A stretch of DNA of 64,000 bases, taken from positions 434,001 to 498,000 of the forward strand of contig NZ_JAHSTT010000003.1 in NCBI RefSeq assembly GCF_019145205.1, read 5' to 3'. Positions 31,877-42,184 of this stretch are shown one piece after another. Made by a program: the position numbers and the translations under genes. How positions within the stretch are numbered: the first letter of the stretch is position 1; every line of letters begins with the position of its first letter. Under the pieces are notes generated by a model. It was not told where the DNA came from. It worked only from the letters and a program-made list of their open reading frames with translations, and did not search any database. This DNA comes from Pseudomonas khavaziana. GTDB lineage: Bacteria > Pseudomonadota > Gammaproteobacteria > Pseudomonadales > Pseudomonadaceae.

Positions 31877-33052
31877 ATGGCTTGGAATGAGCCGGGTGGC
31901 AACTCGAATAATCAGGATCCTTGGGGTGGTAAGCGCCGCAATAACGGCGACCGCAAGGGGCCACCGGATCTCGACGAGGCCTTCCGAAAGCTGCAGGAAA
32001 GCCTGAATGGGTTGTTCGGTGGTGGAAAAAAACGTGGTGGTGACGACGGCGGTCGCACAAGCAAGGGCGGTGGCTATGGCCTGTTGGGCCTGGGTCTTGT
32101 CGTGCTGGCGGCCGTATGGCTCTACAGTGCGGTATACGTCGTGGACGAGCAGGAGCAGGCCGTGGTGCTGCGCTTCGGCAAGTACTACGAGACCGTCGGC
32201 CCGGGCCTGAATATCTATTTCCCGCCGATCGACAAGAAGTACATGGAGAACGTCACGCGTGAGCGGGCGTACACCAAACAGGGCCAGATGCTGACCGAAG
32301 ACGAGAACATCGTCGAAGTGCCGCTGACCGTGCAGTACAAGATCAGCAACCTGCAGGACTTCGTGCTGAACGTCGACCAGCCGGAAATCAGCCTGCAACA
32401 CGCAACCGAAAGTGCCCTGCGCCACGTGGTGGGTTCCACCGCCATGGACCAGGTGCTCACCGAAGGTCGTGAATTGATGGCCAGTGAAATCAAGGAGCGG
32501 CTGCAACGCTTCCTCGATACCTATCGCACCGGTATCACCGTCACCCAGGTGAACGTACAGAGCGCAGCGGCACCGCGTGAAGTGCAGGAAGCCTTTGACG
32601 ACGTGATCCGCGCCCGTGAAGACGAGCAGCGTTCGCGCAACCAGGCTGAAACCTACGCCAACGGCGTCGTGCCGGAAGCCCGTGGTCAGGCCCAGCGCAT
32701 CATCGAGGATGCCAATGGCTACCGCGATGAAGTGGTCTCTCGCGCCAAGGGTGAGGCGGATCGCTTTACCAAGCTGGTGGCCGAGTACCGCAAGGCGCCG
32801 GAAGTCACCCGCGAGCGTCTGTACCTGGACACCATGCAGGAAGTCTTCAGCAACACCAGCAAGGTTCTCGTGACTGGCAGCAAGGGAGGGCAGAACAACC
32901 TGCTGTACCTGCCGCTGGACAAGATGATCGAAGGTGGTCGTAGTGGCACCAGCGCACCGTCTACCGGTTCCAATGCCGCTGCCAACGAAGCGAGCGCCCG
33001 TGCGGCCGCTGACTTGCTGCAACAGCAAACACGTACCAGGGAGAGTCGTTGA
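31877..33052 (+). CDS. hflK: FtsH modulator HflK
   Basis: Membrane partner of HflC that controls FtsH proteolysis. The 391 residues start with a Gly/Asn-rich cytoplasmic tail, then one transmembrane helix (about 60-85) and an SPFH/band-7 domain. The C-terminal end is Ala/Thr-rich. ATG 31877 follows GGAGAG. Its TGA overlaps the hflC ATG. Confidence 0.96.
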   Translation: MAWNEPGGNSNNQDPWGGKRRNNGDRKGPPDLDEAFRKLQESLNGLFGGGKKRGGDDGGRTSKGGGYGLLGLGLVVLAAVWLYSAVYVVDEQEQAVVLRFGKYYETVGPGLNIYFPPIDKKYMENVTRERAYTKQGQMLTEDENIVEVPLTVQYKISNLQDFVLNVDQPEISLQHATESALRHVVGSTAMDQVLTEGRELMASEIKERLQRFLDTYRTGITVTQVNVQSAAAPREVQEAFDDVIRAREDEQRSRNQAETYANGVVPEARGQAQRIIEDANGYRDEVVSRAKGEADRFTKLVAEYRKAPEVTRERLYLDTMQEVFSNTSKVLVTGSKGGQNNLLYLPLDKMIEGGRSGTSAPSTGSNAAANEASARAAADLLQQQTRTRESR

Positions 33053-33918
33053 TGAGCAATAAATCGCTGACCGCCCTGATTGTGGGCGTCGTCGTGGTCA
33101 TCGCTGCCTGGAACTGCTTCTACATCGTGGCTCAGACCGAGCGTGCGGTGCTGCTGCAATTCGGTCGCGTGGTCCAGGCGGATGTCCAGCCGGGCCTGCA
33201 TGTGAAGGTCCCCTACGTCAACCAGGTGCGCAAGTTCGACGCCCGCCTGATGACCCTGGATGCACCGACACAGCGCTTCCTGACACTGGAAAAGAAAGCC
33301 GTGATGGTTGACGCCTACGCCAAGTGGCGCGTCAAGGATGCCGAGCGCTTCTACACCGCGACCTCCGGCCTCAAGCAGATTGCTGACGAGCGTCTCTCGC
33401 GTCGTCTGGAATCGGGCCTGCGTGACCAGTTTGGTAAACGCACCCTGCACGAGGTGGTATCCGGTGAGCGGGATGCGCTGATGGCTGACATCACGCGTTC
33501 GCTGAACACCATGGCGGAAAAAGAGCTGGGTATCGAAGTGGTCGATGTCCGGGTCAAGGCCATTGACCTGCCCAAGGAAGTCAACCGCAGCGTGTTCGAG
33601 CGCATGAGCACCGAGCGTGAGCGCGAGGCCCGTGAGCACCGCGCCAAGGGTAACGAGCTGGCAGAGGGTATCCGTGCGGATGCCGACCGTCAGCGCCGTG
33701 TCCTGCTGGCAGAAGCCTATCGCGAGTCTGAAGAGGCCCGTGGTGATGGTGATGCCCAAGCCGCGGCGATCTACGCCAAGGCCTACGGCCAGGACCAGGA
33801 GTTCTACGCGTTCTACCGTAGCCTGCGCGCCTACCGTGAAAGCTTCGCGAACAAAACCGACGTCATGGTGCTGGACCCAAGCAGCGACTTCTTCCGCTAC
33901 CTGGAAAAGTCCAAGTAA
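33052..33918 (+). CDS. hflC: FtsH modulator HflC
   Basis: Partner of HflK in the large periplasmic HflKC cage around FtsH. The 288-residue protein has an N-terminal signal-anchor helix (LIVGVVVVIAAW) and an SPFH domain. A TTG lies one codon before the chosen ATG, but ATG 33052 overlapping the hflK stop is the usual coupled start. Confidence 0.96.
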   Translation: MSNKSLTALIVGVVVVIAAWNCFYIVAQTERAVLLQFGRVVQADVQPGLHVKVPYVNQVRKFDARLMTLDAPTQRFLTLEKKAVMVDAYAKWRVKDAERFYTATSGLKQIADERLSRRLESGLRDQFGKRTLHEVVSGERDALMADITRSLNTMAEKELGIEVVDVRVKAIDLPKEVNRSVFERMSTEREREAREHRAKGNELAEGIRADADRQRRVLLAEAYRESEEARGDGDAQAAAIYAKAYGQDQEFYAFYRSLRAYRESFANKTDVMVLDPSSDFFRYLEKSK

Positions 33919-33939
33919 CCAGCCTTTGATTCTGTAGGA

Positions 33940-33978
33940 AGCACTCCGTCGGGCGGCTAAAATGCCTGGCGGGGTGCT
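33940..33978. other. Stem-loop between hflC and hisZ
   Basis: AGCACTCCG (33940-33948) pairs with CGGGGTGCT (33970-33978) with one G-T pair, and the enclosed GGGC/GCCT can extend the structure. It is followed by CCTTTC, not a clean T-run. It may be a processing or stability hairpin at the end of the hflKC message. Confidence 0.4.
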
Positions 33979-34007
33979 CCTTTCAGAAAACGGGTGTATG
34001 ATGCGGC

Positions 34008-34031
34008 AGCCGGGAAATTCCCGGCTTTTTT
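34008..34031 (+). terminator. Rho-independent terminator before hisZ
   Basis: AGCCGGGA and TCCCGGCT form a GC-rich stem followed by six T residues (34026-34031). It probably ends the long nnrD-hflC transcript. The remaining 180 nt to hisZ contain no supported gene. Confidence 0.85.
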
Positions 34032-34211
34032 GCGTCTGCATGTTTGATTCGGCAGGCGTGACAGGTTTTTCGAGGAAAGTGCCCGACGAGGCCGGTTACA
34101 GGCCATTCGTCACGTCGCTCTTGCGCGTGGTTTATGCAGGGGGCGGGTATTTTCTGCTTCACTCAAGGTTCGGCCGAGGGCTGGCCGCCCGGATCATAGG
34201 GGAATGGCGTA

Positions 34212-35399
34212 ATGGCAACGGTAGACCGCTGGCTGCTGCCAGATGGCATCGAAGAAGTACTGCCACCAGAAGCTGCGCGCATTGAAATAGCGCGTCGCCA
34301 GGTGTTGGATCTGTTCCAGAGCTGGGGTTACGAGTTTGTCGTGACTCCCCATATCGAGTACCTGGAATCCCTGCTGACCGGCGCGGGCCAGGACCTGGAT
34401 TTGCGTACCTTCAAGGTCATCGATCCGCAATCGGGCCGGCAGATGGGGTTCCGTGCCGACATCACGCCGCAAGTGGCGCGCATCGATGCGCACACTCTGC
34501 GCCGCGAAGGTCCAAGCCGCCTGTGCTACGCCGGCAGCGTGCTACATGCCCAGCCGCGTGCCTTGTCGTCTTCCCGTAGCCCGATCCAGTTGGGCGCCGA
34601 GTTGTACGGCGATGCCAGCCCGAGCAGTGACGTTGAAGTGATCAGCCTGATGCTGGCCATGCTGCAACTGGCTGACGTGCCGGCTGTGCACATGGACCTG
34701 GGGCACGTCGGTATCTACCGCGGCCTGGCCCGTGCGGCCGGGTTGTCCGGCGAAGTAGAGCAGCAGTTGTTCGATGCCCTGCAACGCAAGGCCATTGATG
34801 AAGTGGTCGCCCTCACCGAGGGTGTACCTGCGGATCTGGCCGGTATGCTGCGTGCGCTGGTTGATCTGTGCGGTGGCCGTGAAGTGCTGTCGGCTGCACG
34901 TGAGCGCCTGGCCAAGGCGCCGGCGCCGGTATTGGCTGCGCTGGATGACGTGCTGGCAATCGCCGAGCGCCTGTCGGCGCGATTCCCGCAGCTGCCGCTG
35001 TATTTTGATCTGGGTGAGTTGCGCGGCTACCACTACCACACCGGTGTGGTGTTCGCGGTATTTGTCCCGGGTGTTGGCCAAGCCATCGCCCAGGGTGGTC
35101 GTTATGACGATATCGGCGCTGACTTCGGTCGTGCGCGTCCGGCCACTGGTTTCTCCACCGATTTGAAAACCCTGGTGACCCTGGGGCGTGCTGAGGTCGA
35201 GCTGCCGTCTGGTGGCATCTGGATGCCCGACAGTACGGACGCGGCACTCTGGCAGCAGGTTTGCCAGTTGCGCAGTGAGGGTCAGCGTGTGGTCCAGGCC
35301 TTGCCTGGGCAGCCATTGGCCGCCGCCCGTGAAGCGGACTGCGACCGGCAATTGATTCAGCAGAACGGGCTTTGGCAAGTATCGCCACTGGCTTCTTGA
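34212..35399 (+). CDS. hisZ: ATP phosphoribosyltransferase regulatory subunit HisZ
   Basis: Histidyl-tRNA-synthetase-like protein needed for activity of the short-form HisG in histidine synthesis. The 395 residues show class II motifs ([20 protein letters not shown]-like region; GGRYDDIG) but lack a HisRS C-terminal anticodon domain. hisZ-purA linkage next to hflC is conserved in Pseudomonas. purA follows after 54 nt. Confidence 0.95.
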   Translation: MATVDRWLLPDGIEEVLPPEAARIEIARRQVLDLFQSWGYEFVVTPHIEYLESLLTGAGQDLDLRTFKVIDPQSGRQMGFRADITPQVARIDAHTLRREGPSRLCYAGSVLHAQPRALSSSRSPIQLGAELYGDASPSSDVEVISLMLAMLQLADVPAVHMDLGHVGIYRGLARAAGLSGEVEQQLFDALQRKAIDEVVALTEGVPADLAGMLRALVDLCGGREVLSAARERLAKAPAPVLAALDDVLAIAERLSARFPQLPLYFDLGELRGYHYHTGVVFAVFVPGVGQAIAQGGRYDDIGADFGRARPATGFSTDLKTLVTLGRAEVELPSGGIWMPDSTDAALWQQVCQLRSEGQRVVQALPGQPLAAAREADCDRQLIQQNGLWQVSPLAS

Positions 35400-36743
<1,344 letters not shown>

Positions 36744-36763
36744 TAAGCTGTTGATGTAAAAAG

Positions 36764-36792
36764 CAAAGGGCTCCTTCGGGAGCCCTTTGTCG
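36764..36792 (+). terminator. Rho-independent terminator after purA
   Basis: CAAAGGGCTCC and GGAGCCCTTTG pair around a TTCG tetraloop, followed by TCGTTT. It separates hisZ-purA from the chemoreceptor gene. Confidence 0.9.
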
Positions 36793-36807
36793 TTTCTGTC
36801 TGGCAAG

Positions 36808-36823
36808 CGGCACGACCCTTGCT
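36808..36823 (+). promoter_or_regulatory. Sigma-54 -24/-12 promoter for the chemoreceptor gene
   Basis: CGGCACGACCCTTGCT fits the RpoN consensus TGGCACG-N4-TTGCA/T in all but the first base. GG (36809-36810) and GC (36821-36822) have the required 10 nt between them. Transcription would start near 36833, giving a leader of about 50 nt. No activator site was identified. Confidence 0.75.
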
Positions 36824-36882
36824 GTGTTTCTCTCTTTCGCGGTGCTATCAATTTAATGGCACCCGTGGTGGAGGGATTCCCG

Positions 36883-38817
36883 ATGTCTGCCGTTCTCTCA
36901 TTGTTACAAAGCCGGCTGTTGCGGCCGGTCTTCGTTACCCTTGGTATCGCTCTTTTGGTGCAAGTGCTGGTCGCCGTCGCTCTGACGCGGAGCACGGTCA
37001 CTGCACTGGAGGCCGATTTGAGCAATCGCCTGGGTATCGACAGCCAGAAGCTGTCTGGCGAATTGGCCCAGGCGGGCAAGGAAGTCACCTCCAGCCTGGA
37101 CAGCCTGTCGACCAGTACCCGCCAGCGTCTGACGGCGGGGCTTTCCACGCGCTTGCAGGAAGAACAGAAACAGCTGCGTGCGACCCTGGAAAAAGACCTG
37201 CAGGACTCCGCCAATGATATGGCGCAATTGTTGGCTTCAGTGGCCCCTCGCGCCATGTGGGACAGTGATGTGCCGACGCTGTCGGAGTTCGCCCGGCGTG
37301 CCCAGCGTAACCCCAATGTGTTGTTCGTAGTGTATGACGACGCAGCAGGCGAGCACTTGACCCGTTACCTGAATCGCGAAAACCCGATCAACCAGGCCCT
37401 GCTGGCGAAGGGAGCGGGCGAGCGTGCCCTGGATAAAGTGCTGGACGCGGCCAAGACTGACCCTTCCGTGTATTACGTAGAAGCCTCTATCAGCCCCAAC
37501 GGCGTGGAAATCGGCAAGGTGCGCATGGGCGTATCCACTGCGGCGGTTGAAGCCGATCTGCAAGCATTGGATAAGCGCTTTGCCGCGCTGATTGCCAGCG
37601 GTGACCAATTGGTGGGCGATAGTCTCAAGGGGGCTGCTGCTGACAGTGCCGCCGCCATGGGCGCCAGACTGCAATCGGCGCAGGCCACAGCTACCCAAAT
37701 GACCGCCAATACCGCCAGTGCCGTGCAGGACGCTGCGGGCACCCTGCGCTGGCGCATCGGCATGGGCCTGGCCTTGGTGGGGCTTGGCGTATTGCTGCTG
37801 ATCGCCATCGTACTCGGTCGGCGCGTGGTCAACCGCTTGAAGCTGCTGATCGCGGCCATGGATGACCTGGCGGCAGGGGAGGGTGATCTTACCAAGCGCG
37901 TGCAGATCAACAGCAAGGACGAAATTGGTGACATGGCCTCTGCGGTCAATCGCTTTGTGGATAAATTGCAACCCATCGTGCGCGAAGCAGGCGACGTGGC
38001 CCAGCGCACCGGTGTGGAAATCGGCGCCATGACGTTGCGCAATGCCGGCGCCGATGCTGCTGCTGGCTTGCAGCGTGATGAAGTGGCGCAGAGTTTGCGC
38101 GCACTCTCGCAAATGGCCGACGAGGCCCAGGCCGAAAGCCATGCCATGCAGGCAGCCTTGCAACAAGTGGTGGATATTCGCCAGGCCACGGATGAAAATT
38201 CGCGCACGTCGGCCGAAGTCGGCAGCTTGATCGAGGCGTTGGCAGGGCAGGTCCAGGCCGGCTCCCAGGTTATCGAGCGCCTGGCCCAGCAAAGCGAGCA
38301 AATCGAGGTGGTGTTGACCGTAATCCATGGCATCGCCGAGCAAACCAACCTACTCGCACTCAACGCAGCCATCGAAGCAGCCCGCGCCGGTGAGACCGGT
38401 CGTGGGTTCGCCGTGGTGGCGGACGAAGTGCGTGCATTGGCCAGTAAGACCCAAAGCTCCACTGGCGATATCCAGGCGCATATCGTGGCATTGCAGCAGG
38501 GCGCGCGTGAGGCGGTGGAAACCATCGGTAAGGCTGGGCGCCAGGCCAATGAAGGATTGCTGGTGCTGCGCGACAGCGTGCGCTTGCAACAGACGGTCCA
38601 GGCATCGGTGGAGCAGGTGCACGCGGCCATCGGACTGGCGACTCGTGCAGCCGAGCATCAGGCCCAGGGCGCCCATGCAGTGCGCGGGCGGGTGGAGGTA
38701 ATCCATGCCCAGGCCGAGCGTGCGGCGCAGGCGGTAATAGAGACGACGGCCAGTGGCAAGGTGCTCGATGGGTTGGCGGCGCAGTTGAAGGCGAGCCTGG
38801 GGCAGTTCAGGGCTTAG
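36883..38817 (+). CDS. Methyl-accepting chemotaxis protein
   Basis: A 644-residue transmembrane chemoreceptor. The first helix is near residues 13-33, followed by a periplasmic sensor domain of about 270 residues with a Cache-like region ([14 protein letters not shown]...VYYVEASI). A second helix ([19 protein letters not shown]), HAMP domain and cytoplasmic signalling hairpin follow, with the conserved tip [20 protein letters not shown]. There is no CheR-binding C-terminal pentapeptide. ATG 36883 follows GGAGGG. The ligand is unknown; the upstream sigma-54 promoter suggests metabolic control. Confidence 0.92.
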   Translation: MSAVLSLLQSRLLRPVFVTLGIALLVQVLVAVALTRSTVTALEADLSNRLGIDSQKLSGELAQAGKEVTSSLDSLSTSTRQRLTAGLSTRLQEEQKQLRATLEKDLQDSANDMAQLLASVAPRAMWDSDVPTLSEFARRAQRNPNVLFVVYDDAAGEHLTRYLNRENPINQALLAKGAGERALDKVLDAAKTDPSVYYVEASISPNGVEIGKVRMGVSTAAVEADLQALDKRFAALIASGDQLVGDSLKGAAADSAAAMGARLQSAQATATQMTANTASAVQDAAGTLRWRIGMGLALVGLGVLLLIAIVLGRRVVNRLKLLIAAMDDLAAGEGDLTKRVQINSKDEIGDMASAVNRFVDKLQPIVREAGDVAQRTGVEIGAMTLRNAGADAAAGLQRDEVAQSLRALSQMADEAQAESHAMQAALQQVVDIRQATDENSRTSAEVGSLIEALAGQVQAGSQVIERLAQQSEQIEVVLTVIHGIAEQTNLLALNAAIEAARAGETGRGFAVVADEVRALASKTQSSTGDIQAHIVALQQGAREAVETIGKAGRQANEGLLVLRDSVRLQQTVQASVEQVHAAIGLATRAAEHQAQGAHAVRGRVEVIHAQAERAAQAVIETTASGKVLDGLAAQLKASLGQFRA

Positions 38818-38836
38818 TGTTGCCTGTGCCGGCCTC

Positions 38837-38901
38837 ATCGGGAGCAAGCCCCCTCCCACACTTGGAATGCGTTCCAATGTGGGAGGGGGCTTGCTTCCGA
38901 T
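38837..38901. repeat. Inside-out REP pair, type A
   Basis: ATCGGGAGCAAGCCCC... comes first and ...GGGGCTTGCTTCCGAT second, with the CCCACA/TGTGGG ends facing each other across the short palindromic spacer CTTGGAATGCGTTCCAA. This is the reverse of the REPIN arrangement. It is located between the convergent chemoreceptor and permease genes. Confidence 0.85.
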
Positions 38902-38908
38902 AGCGATC

Positions 38909-40462
38909 TCAGCGACTCAGATACATCCGAGTCGTGAGCAAATACACCGGCAACCCCGACACCAATATCAACAACGCTGCATAAGGCGCCGCCGCCGCAA
39001 ACTCCACATTCGAGGTATGTGCCCAAACGGCAGTCGCCAAGGTATTCAGCCCGGTTGGGCTCAACAGCAACGTCGCTGTCAATTCCTTCATCGCATCCAG
39101 AAACACCAGTGCAAATGCCGCCCCCAGCGCCGGGAAGATAATCGGCAACGTCACTCGGCAAAACGCACTGAACGACGAAGCGCCCAACGTGCGTGCTGCC
39201 TCTTCCAATTGCGGTGCGGCCTTGTTCAGCGCGGTGCGAATCGGCGCCTGGGCCAAGGGCAAGAACAGCAGCGCATAAGCGATCAGCAGCAACGCCGAGG
39301 TCTGGTACAGCACCGGCACGTAGTGCAGGGCGAAATACACCAGGGTCAGCGCGATCACCAGGCCGGGCAGGGCGTGCAGCAAGTAAGGCAGGCGCTCGGC
39401 CCAGATCGCCAGTTGACCTTTGTAGCGCACCACCAGCAATCCCACCGGCACCGCCAGCGCCAGGCACAGAGCTGCGCCGCCCAGGGACAGTGCCAGGGAG
39501 GACAGCAGCGCCTCACCTATCTCTGCCATCGGAAACGCCGCAGATGAGCCTACCGCCAGCCAGTAACCGAGCATCCCCAATGGAATGCCACTGCCGATGA
39601 TTGCCAGCGCCAGGCAATACACCTGACCCAATAACGCCCACTTGCCCAGTTGGACCTGTCCGGCATGTCGCGCCGCACCCTGGCCGATGCGCACATGCCG
39701 GCCTTTGCCGCGCACGCGCAGTTCCAGCCACAACAAGGTCAGGCACATCACCAGCAATACCGCCGAAAGCATCGCGGCATTGGCATTGCTGAATTCCAGT
39801 TCGAATTGCTGGTAGATCGCTGTGGTGAAGGTCTGCAGGCCGATGATCGACAGCGCGCCGAACTCCACCAGCATATGCAGGGCGATCAACAACGCCCCGG
39901 CCAGCAACGACGGCCACAGCAGCGGCAAGGTGATGCGAAAGAACACGCCCCAGCGATTCAACCCCAATGTGCGGGCGGATTCTTCCAGGGACGGGTCGAG
40001 GTTGCGCAAGGTTGCCGCCACCGGCAAAAACACCAGCGGGTATTTGGACAGGCTCATCACCAGGATTGCGCCGCCGAGCCCCTCGAAGTTGGCGCTCAAC
40101 GACACCCAGGTAAAGCTGCTGACAAATGCCGGCACCGCAAACGGCAGGCACAGGATCACGCCCCAGAGGCGCCGCCCTGGCAGGCTGCTGCGCTCCAGCA
40201 GCCAGGCCAGGGACAGGCCGATCACGCCACAGGCCACCGTCACGCCGACCATCAGCGCGAGGGTGTTGCGCAGCAGGCCAAAGACATACGGCCGCCACAA
40301 CAGATGCACCGCCTCTGCCCAGCCGGCCTGCCAAGCCTTGAGCCCGACATATGCCAGTGGCAGCAGGCTCAGGCCAACCAGCAACAGCACCGGCAGCAAC
40401 AGCCAGATCGAAGGGCGTTTGCGCCGGGGGCTGAATGCGCCGGTCGTCAGCGACGGGTTCAT
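38909..40462 (-). CDS. Iron(III) ABC transporter permease (FbpB/HitB type)
   Basis: A 517-residue inner-membrane permease with two fused halves, about twelve helices in all. Each half has an EAA loop for ATPase contact: EESARTLGLNRWGVFFRI near 170 and EEAARTLGASSFSAFCRV near 430. This two-half layout is typical of FbpB-like ferric permeases. Its start overlaps the stop of the binding-protein gene (TGATG). No ATPase (fbpC) gene is next to it, so one must be supplied from elsewhere. Confidence 0.9.
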   Translation of the reverse strand: MNPSLTTGAFSPRRKRPSIWLLLPVLLLVGLSLLPLAYVGLKAWQAGWAEAVHLLWRPYVFGLLRNTLALMVGVTVACGVIGLSLAWLLERSSLPGRRLWGVILCLPFAVPAFVSSFTWVSLSANFEGLGGAILVMSLSKYPLVFLPVAATLRNLDPSLEESARTLGLNRWGVFFRITLPLLWPSLLAGALLIALHMLVEFGALSIIGLQTFTTAIYQQFELEFSNANAAMLSAVLLVMCLTLLWLELRVRGKGRHVRIGQGAARHAGQVQLGKWALLGQVYCLALAIIGSGIPLGMLGYWLAVGSSAAFPMAEIGEALLSSLALSLGGAALCLALAVPVGLLVVRYKGQLAIWAERLPYLLHALPGLVIALTLVYFALHYVPVLYQTSALLLIAYALLFLPLAQAPIRTALNKAAPQLEEAARTLGASSFSAFCRVTLPIIFPALGAAFALVFLDAMKELTATLLLSPTGLNTLATAVWAHTSNVEFAAAAPYAALLILVSGLPVYLLTTRMYLSR

Positions 40463-41487
40463 CAGTTCAAGCCAACATCACGTTCCAGCTCCAGTGCTTC
40501 CTCAGCGTTGCCAAGGTCGGCCGGAGTGACTTTCGGCGGTTGAAGCTCGCTGAAGGGCTTGAGGCCACGGTTGGATTCCATACCCTTGCGCAGCGGGTAC
40601 TCGGCCGAGGTGTTGGTGATCACGCGCTGGCCTTCTTCACTGGCCATGAATGCCAGCAATTGCTGAGCTTCCTTGGGATGCTTGCTGGATTTCAGTGCGG
40701 CAGCGGAGGACACGGTGATCAGGCCGCCGGCATCGCCATCAGTGAAATAGTGCAGTTGGGAATCCAGGTTGGTTTTTTCCTTCTTCAGGGCAAACCAGTA
40801 ATAGTTATTCACCAGCACGGTGGCCACTTCGCCATTTTCCACGGCCTTGAGGGCGACCATATTGTTGCTGTATACCTTGCCGAAGGCGCGCAGGCCGGTC
40901 AGCCACTCTTCGGCAGCTTCGCGACCGTGCAGCTTGATGATCGCCACCGCTTGCTCCTGGAAGGCGCCGCTGGTGGGTACGAAGCCGACCTTGCCTTGCC
41001 ACTCGGGGCCGGCGAAGTCCAATACCGACTTGGGCAGGTCTTTTTCAGCAATCAGTTTTGGGTTGAAAGCCACGACGCGGGTGCGGGCGGTCACGCCCAT
41101 CCAATCGCCGTTACGGCCGACGTAATCTTTGGGCAGTACATCCAGGGTGCTGGCATCGATCTTCGCCAGCAAGCCTTGCTCGCCGAGTTTGTTCAGTGGC
41201 GGCGACTCTTCGGTATAGATTACGTCGGCAGGGGAACGGTCACCTTCTTCGACGACCTGGCTGGCCAACTGATTGCTGCTGCCTTTACGCACGTTAACGT
41301 GAATGCCAGTCTTGGCTTCAAAGGCTTTGGCGAGTTCATCGCCGACTTCCTTATGTTGGCCGTTGTACAAGGTCAGGGCGATCTTGTCGGCGGAGTAGGC
41401 GGCGGGCGAGAGCAGTGTCAGGCCGAGCAGGGTGAGGCTCAGGCCGCGCAGAAGGGATGTTGTGAGACGGTTATCGCGGATCATCAT
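40462..41487 (-). CDS. Iron(III) ABC transporter binding protein (FbpA/HitA type)
   Basis: Periplasmic ferric-ion-binding protein of 341 residues. A signal peptide (about 1-33, ending AAYSA) precedes a class II binding fold. The paired tyrosines in VNNYYWFAL are the usual iron ligands of FbpA proteins. ATG 41487 follows GAGGA by 9 nt; a second ATG lies one codon later. Upstream sequence has TGCAA-N7-TTGCA and a partial AATGAT match to a Fur box, too weak to call. Confidence 0.9.
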   Translation of the reverse strand: MMIRDNRLTTSLLRGLSLTLLGLTLLSPAAYSADKIALTLYNGQHKEVGDELAKAFEAKTGIHVNVRKGSSNQLASQVVEEGDRSPADVIYTEESPPLNKLGEQGLLAKIDASTLDVLPKDYVGRNGDWMGVTARTRVVAFNPKLIAEKDLPKSVLDFAGPEWQGKVGFVPTSGAFQEQAVAIIKLHGREAAEEWLTGLRAFGKVYSNNMVALKAVENGEVATVLVNNYYWFALKKEKTNLDSQLHYFTDGDAGGLITVSSAAALKSSKHPKEAQQLLAFMASEEGQRVITNTSAEYPLRKGMESNRGLKPFSELQPPKVTPADLGNAEEALELERDVGLN

Positions 41488-41601
41488 CCGAAGTGTTCCT
41501 CGCTATATGCAACAAATCATTGCAAGGATAAACGATAAAACTTCTCATGTGCGGATGAGCGGGGAAATCACTGGGGAGTTTTTCAAGCGTCAGAAACGAA
41601 A

Positions 41602-41621
41602 AAACCCGCTTTCGCGGGTTT
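41602..41621 (-). terminator. Terminator of tRNA-Leu copy 1
   Basis: AAACCCGC and GCGGGTTT pair around TTTC. Read on the minus strand, a run of six T follows. It lies 10 nt after the tRNA 3' end. Confidence 0.85.
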
Positions 41622-41631
41622 GATCTGAATT

Positions 41632-41718
41632 TGGTGCCCAGGAGAAGACTCGAACTTCCACGACCTTGCGATCACCAGCACCTGAAGCTGGCGTGTCTAC
41701 CAATTTCACCACCTGGGC
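41632..41718 (-). tRNA. tRNA-Leu (CAG), copy 1
   Basis: The 87-nt gene folds with acceptor arms GCCCAGG/CCTGGGC and encoded ACCA. The anticodon stem is CCAGC/GCTGG with loop TTCAGGT, giving anticodon CAG, which reads CUG. The long variable arm (GATCGCAAGGTC) is the class II mark of tRNA-Leu, and the T-loop contains GTTCGAGTC. Confidence 0.96.
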
Positions 41719-41753
41719 ATTATCTAACAACGTTGCCGCTGTCGATGGGGCGA

Positions 41754-41782
41754 ACTATACGGCGGCCTTTTTGATCTGTAAA
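41754..41782 (-). promoter_or_regulatory. Promoter of tRNA-Leu copy 1
   Basis: On the minus strand TTTACA (41782-41777) and TATAGT (41759-41754) are 17 nt apart. The discriminator TCGCCCC after the -10 is GC-rich, as in stringently controlled stable-RNA promoters. Confidence 0.8.
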
Positions 41783-41842
41783 CCCCTGATTCGAAAAATA
41801 TAAATCAATTTTTCCGTTAAAAATCAAAGGCCTGAAACGAAA

Positions 41843-41862
41843 AAACCCGCTTTCGCGGGTTT
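41843..41862 (-). terminator. Terminator of tRNA-Leu copy 2
   Basis: Same AAACCCGC/GCGGGTTT hairpin and T-run as copy 1, so each tRNA has its own transcription unit. Confidence 0.85.
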
Positions 41863-41872
41863 GATCTGAATT

Positions 41873-41959
41873 TGGTGCCCAGGAGAAGACTCGAACTTCC
41901 ACGACCTTGCGATCACCAGCACCTGAAGCTGGCGTGTCTACCAATTTCACCACCTGGGC
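41873..41959 (-). tRNA. tRNA-Leu (CAG), copy 2
   Basis: Sequence-identical to copy 1, with anticodon CAG, long variable arm and encoded CCA. It is transcribed away from rnr. Confidence 0.96.
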
Positions 41960-41994
41960 ATTATCTGACAACGTTGCCGTCGTCGATGGCGCGC

Positions 41995-42023
41995 ACTATA
42001 CGGAGCGATATTTGCGCTGTAAA
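41995..42023 (-). promoter_or_regulatory. Promoter of tRNA-Leu copy 2
   Basis: TTTACA (42023-42018) and TATAGT (42000-41995) with a 17-nt spacer, followed by the discriminator GCGCGCC. The spacer sequence differs from copy 1 but both hexamers and spacing are kept. Confidence 0.82.
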
Positions 42024-42184
42024 CCCCTGCCATCAAAAAAGCCTGGAAAATTTCGCCAATGGTCGTGCAAGGTGCGCGCCGGGGGTCGCAAAAGGCTTTT
42101 AAACGCTTGTTGATACCTGAAATTTCCCGTTTCAATACGCGTATGCCAAACTAACCCACATATAGACAAGGTGAAAACTCTCTA

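Larger units (their letters stand above)
41591..42029. repeat. Tandem duplication of a tRNA-Leu transcription unit
   Basis: Positions 41591-41788 and 41832-42029 are near-identical 198-nt copies offset by 241 nt. Each contains a -35/-10 promoter, a complete tRNA-Leu and a terminator on the minus strand. The tRNA parts are identical. Differences cluster between promoter elements and in the leader, while both promoter hexamers are kept. Confidence 0.92.

Noticed and set aside
30248..33028. Very long open frame (about 926 codons) on the minus strand opposite hfq-hflX-hflK
   Set aside because: It is antisense to three well-recognised genes, has no recognisable domains, and such long mirror frames are expected in GC-rich codon usage. 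The same applies to the mirror frames opposite rnr (42182-44743) and the ygiQ-like gene (50784-52994).
33962..34285. A 107-codon open frame between hflC and hisZ
   Set aside because: It runs through a terminator hairpin and into the hisZ start, has no plausible ribosome site, and its translation resembles no protein I recognise.
41488..41530. Possible Fur box upstream of the ferric binding-protein gene
   Set aside because: Only about half of the 19-bp consensus matches; the TGCAA-N7-TTGCA repeat is not a recognised Fur form.
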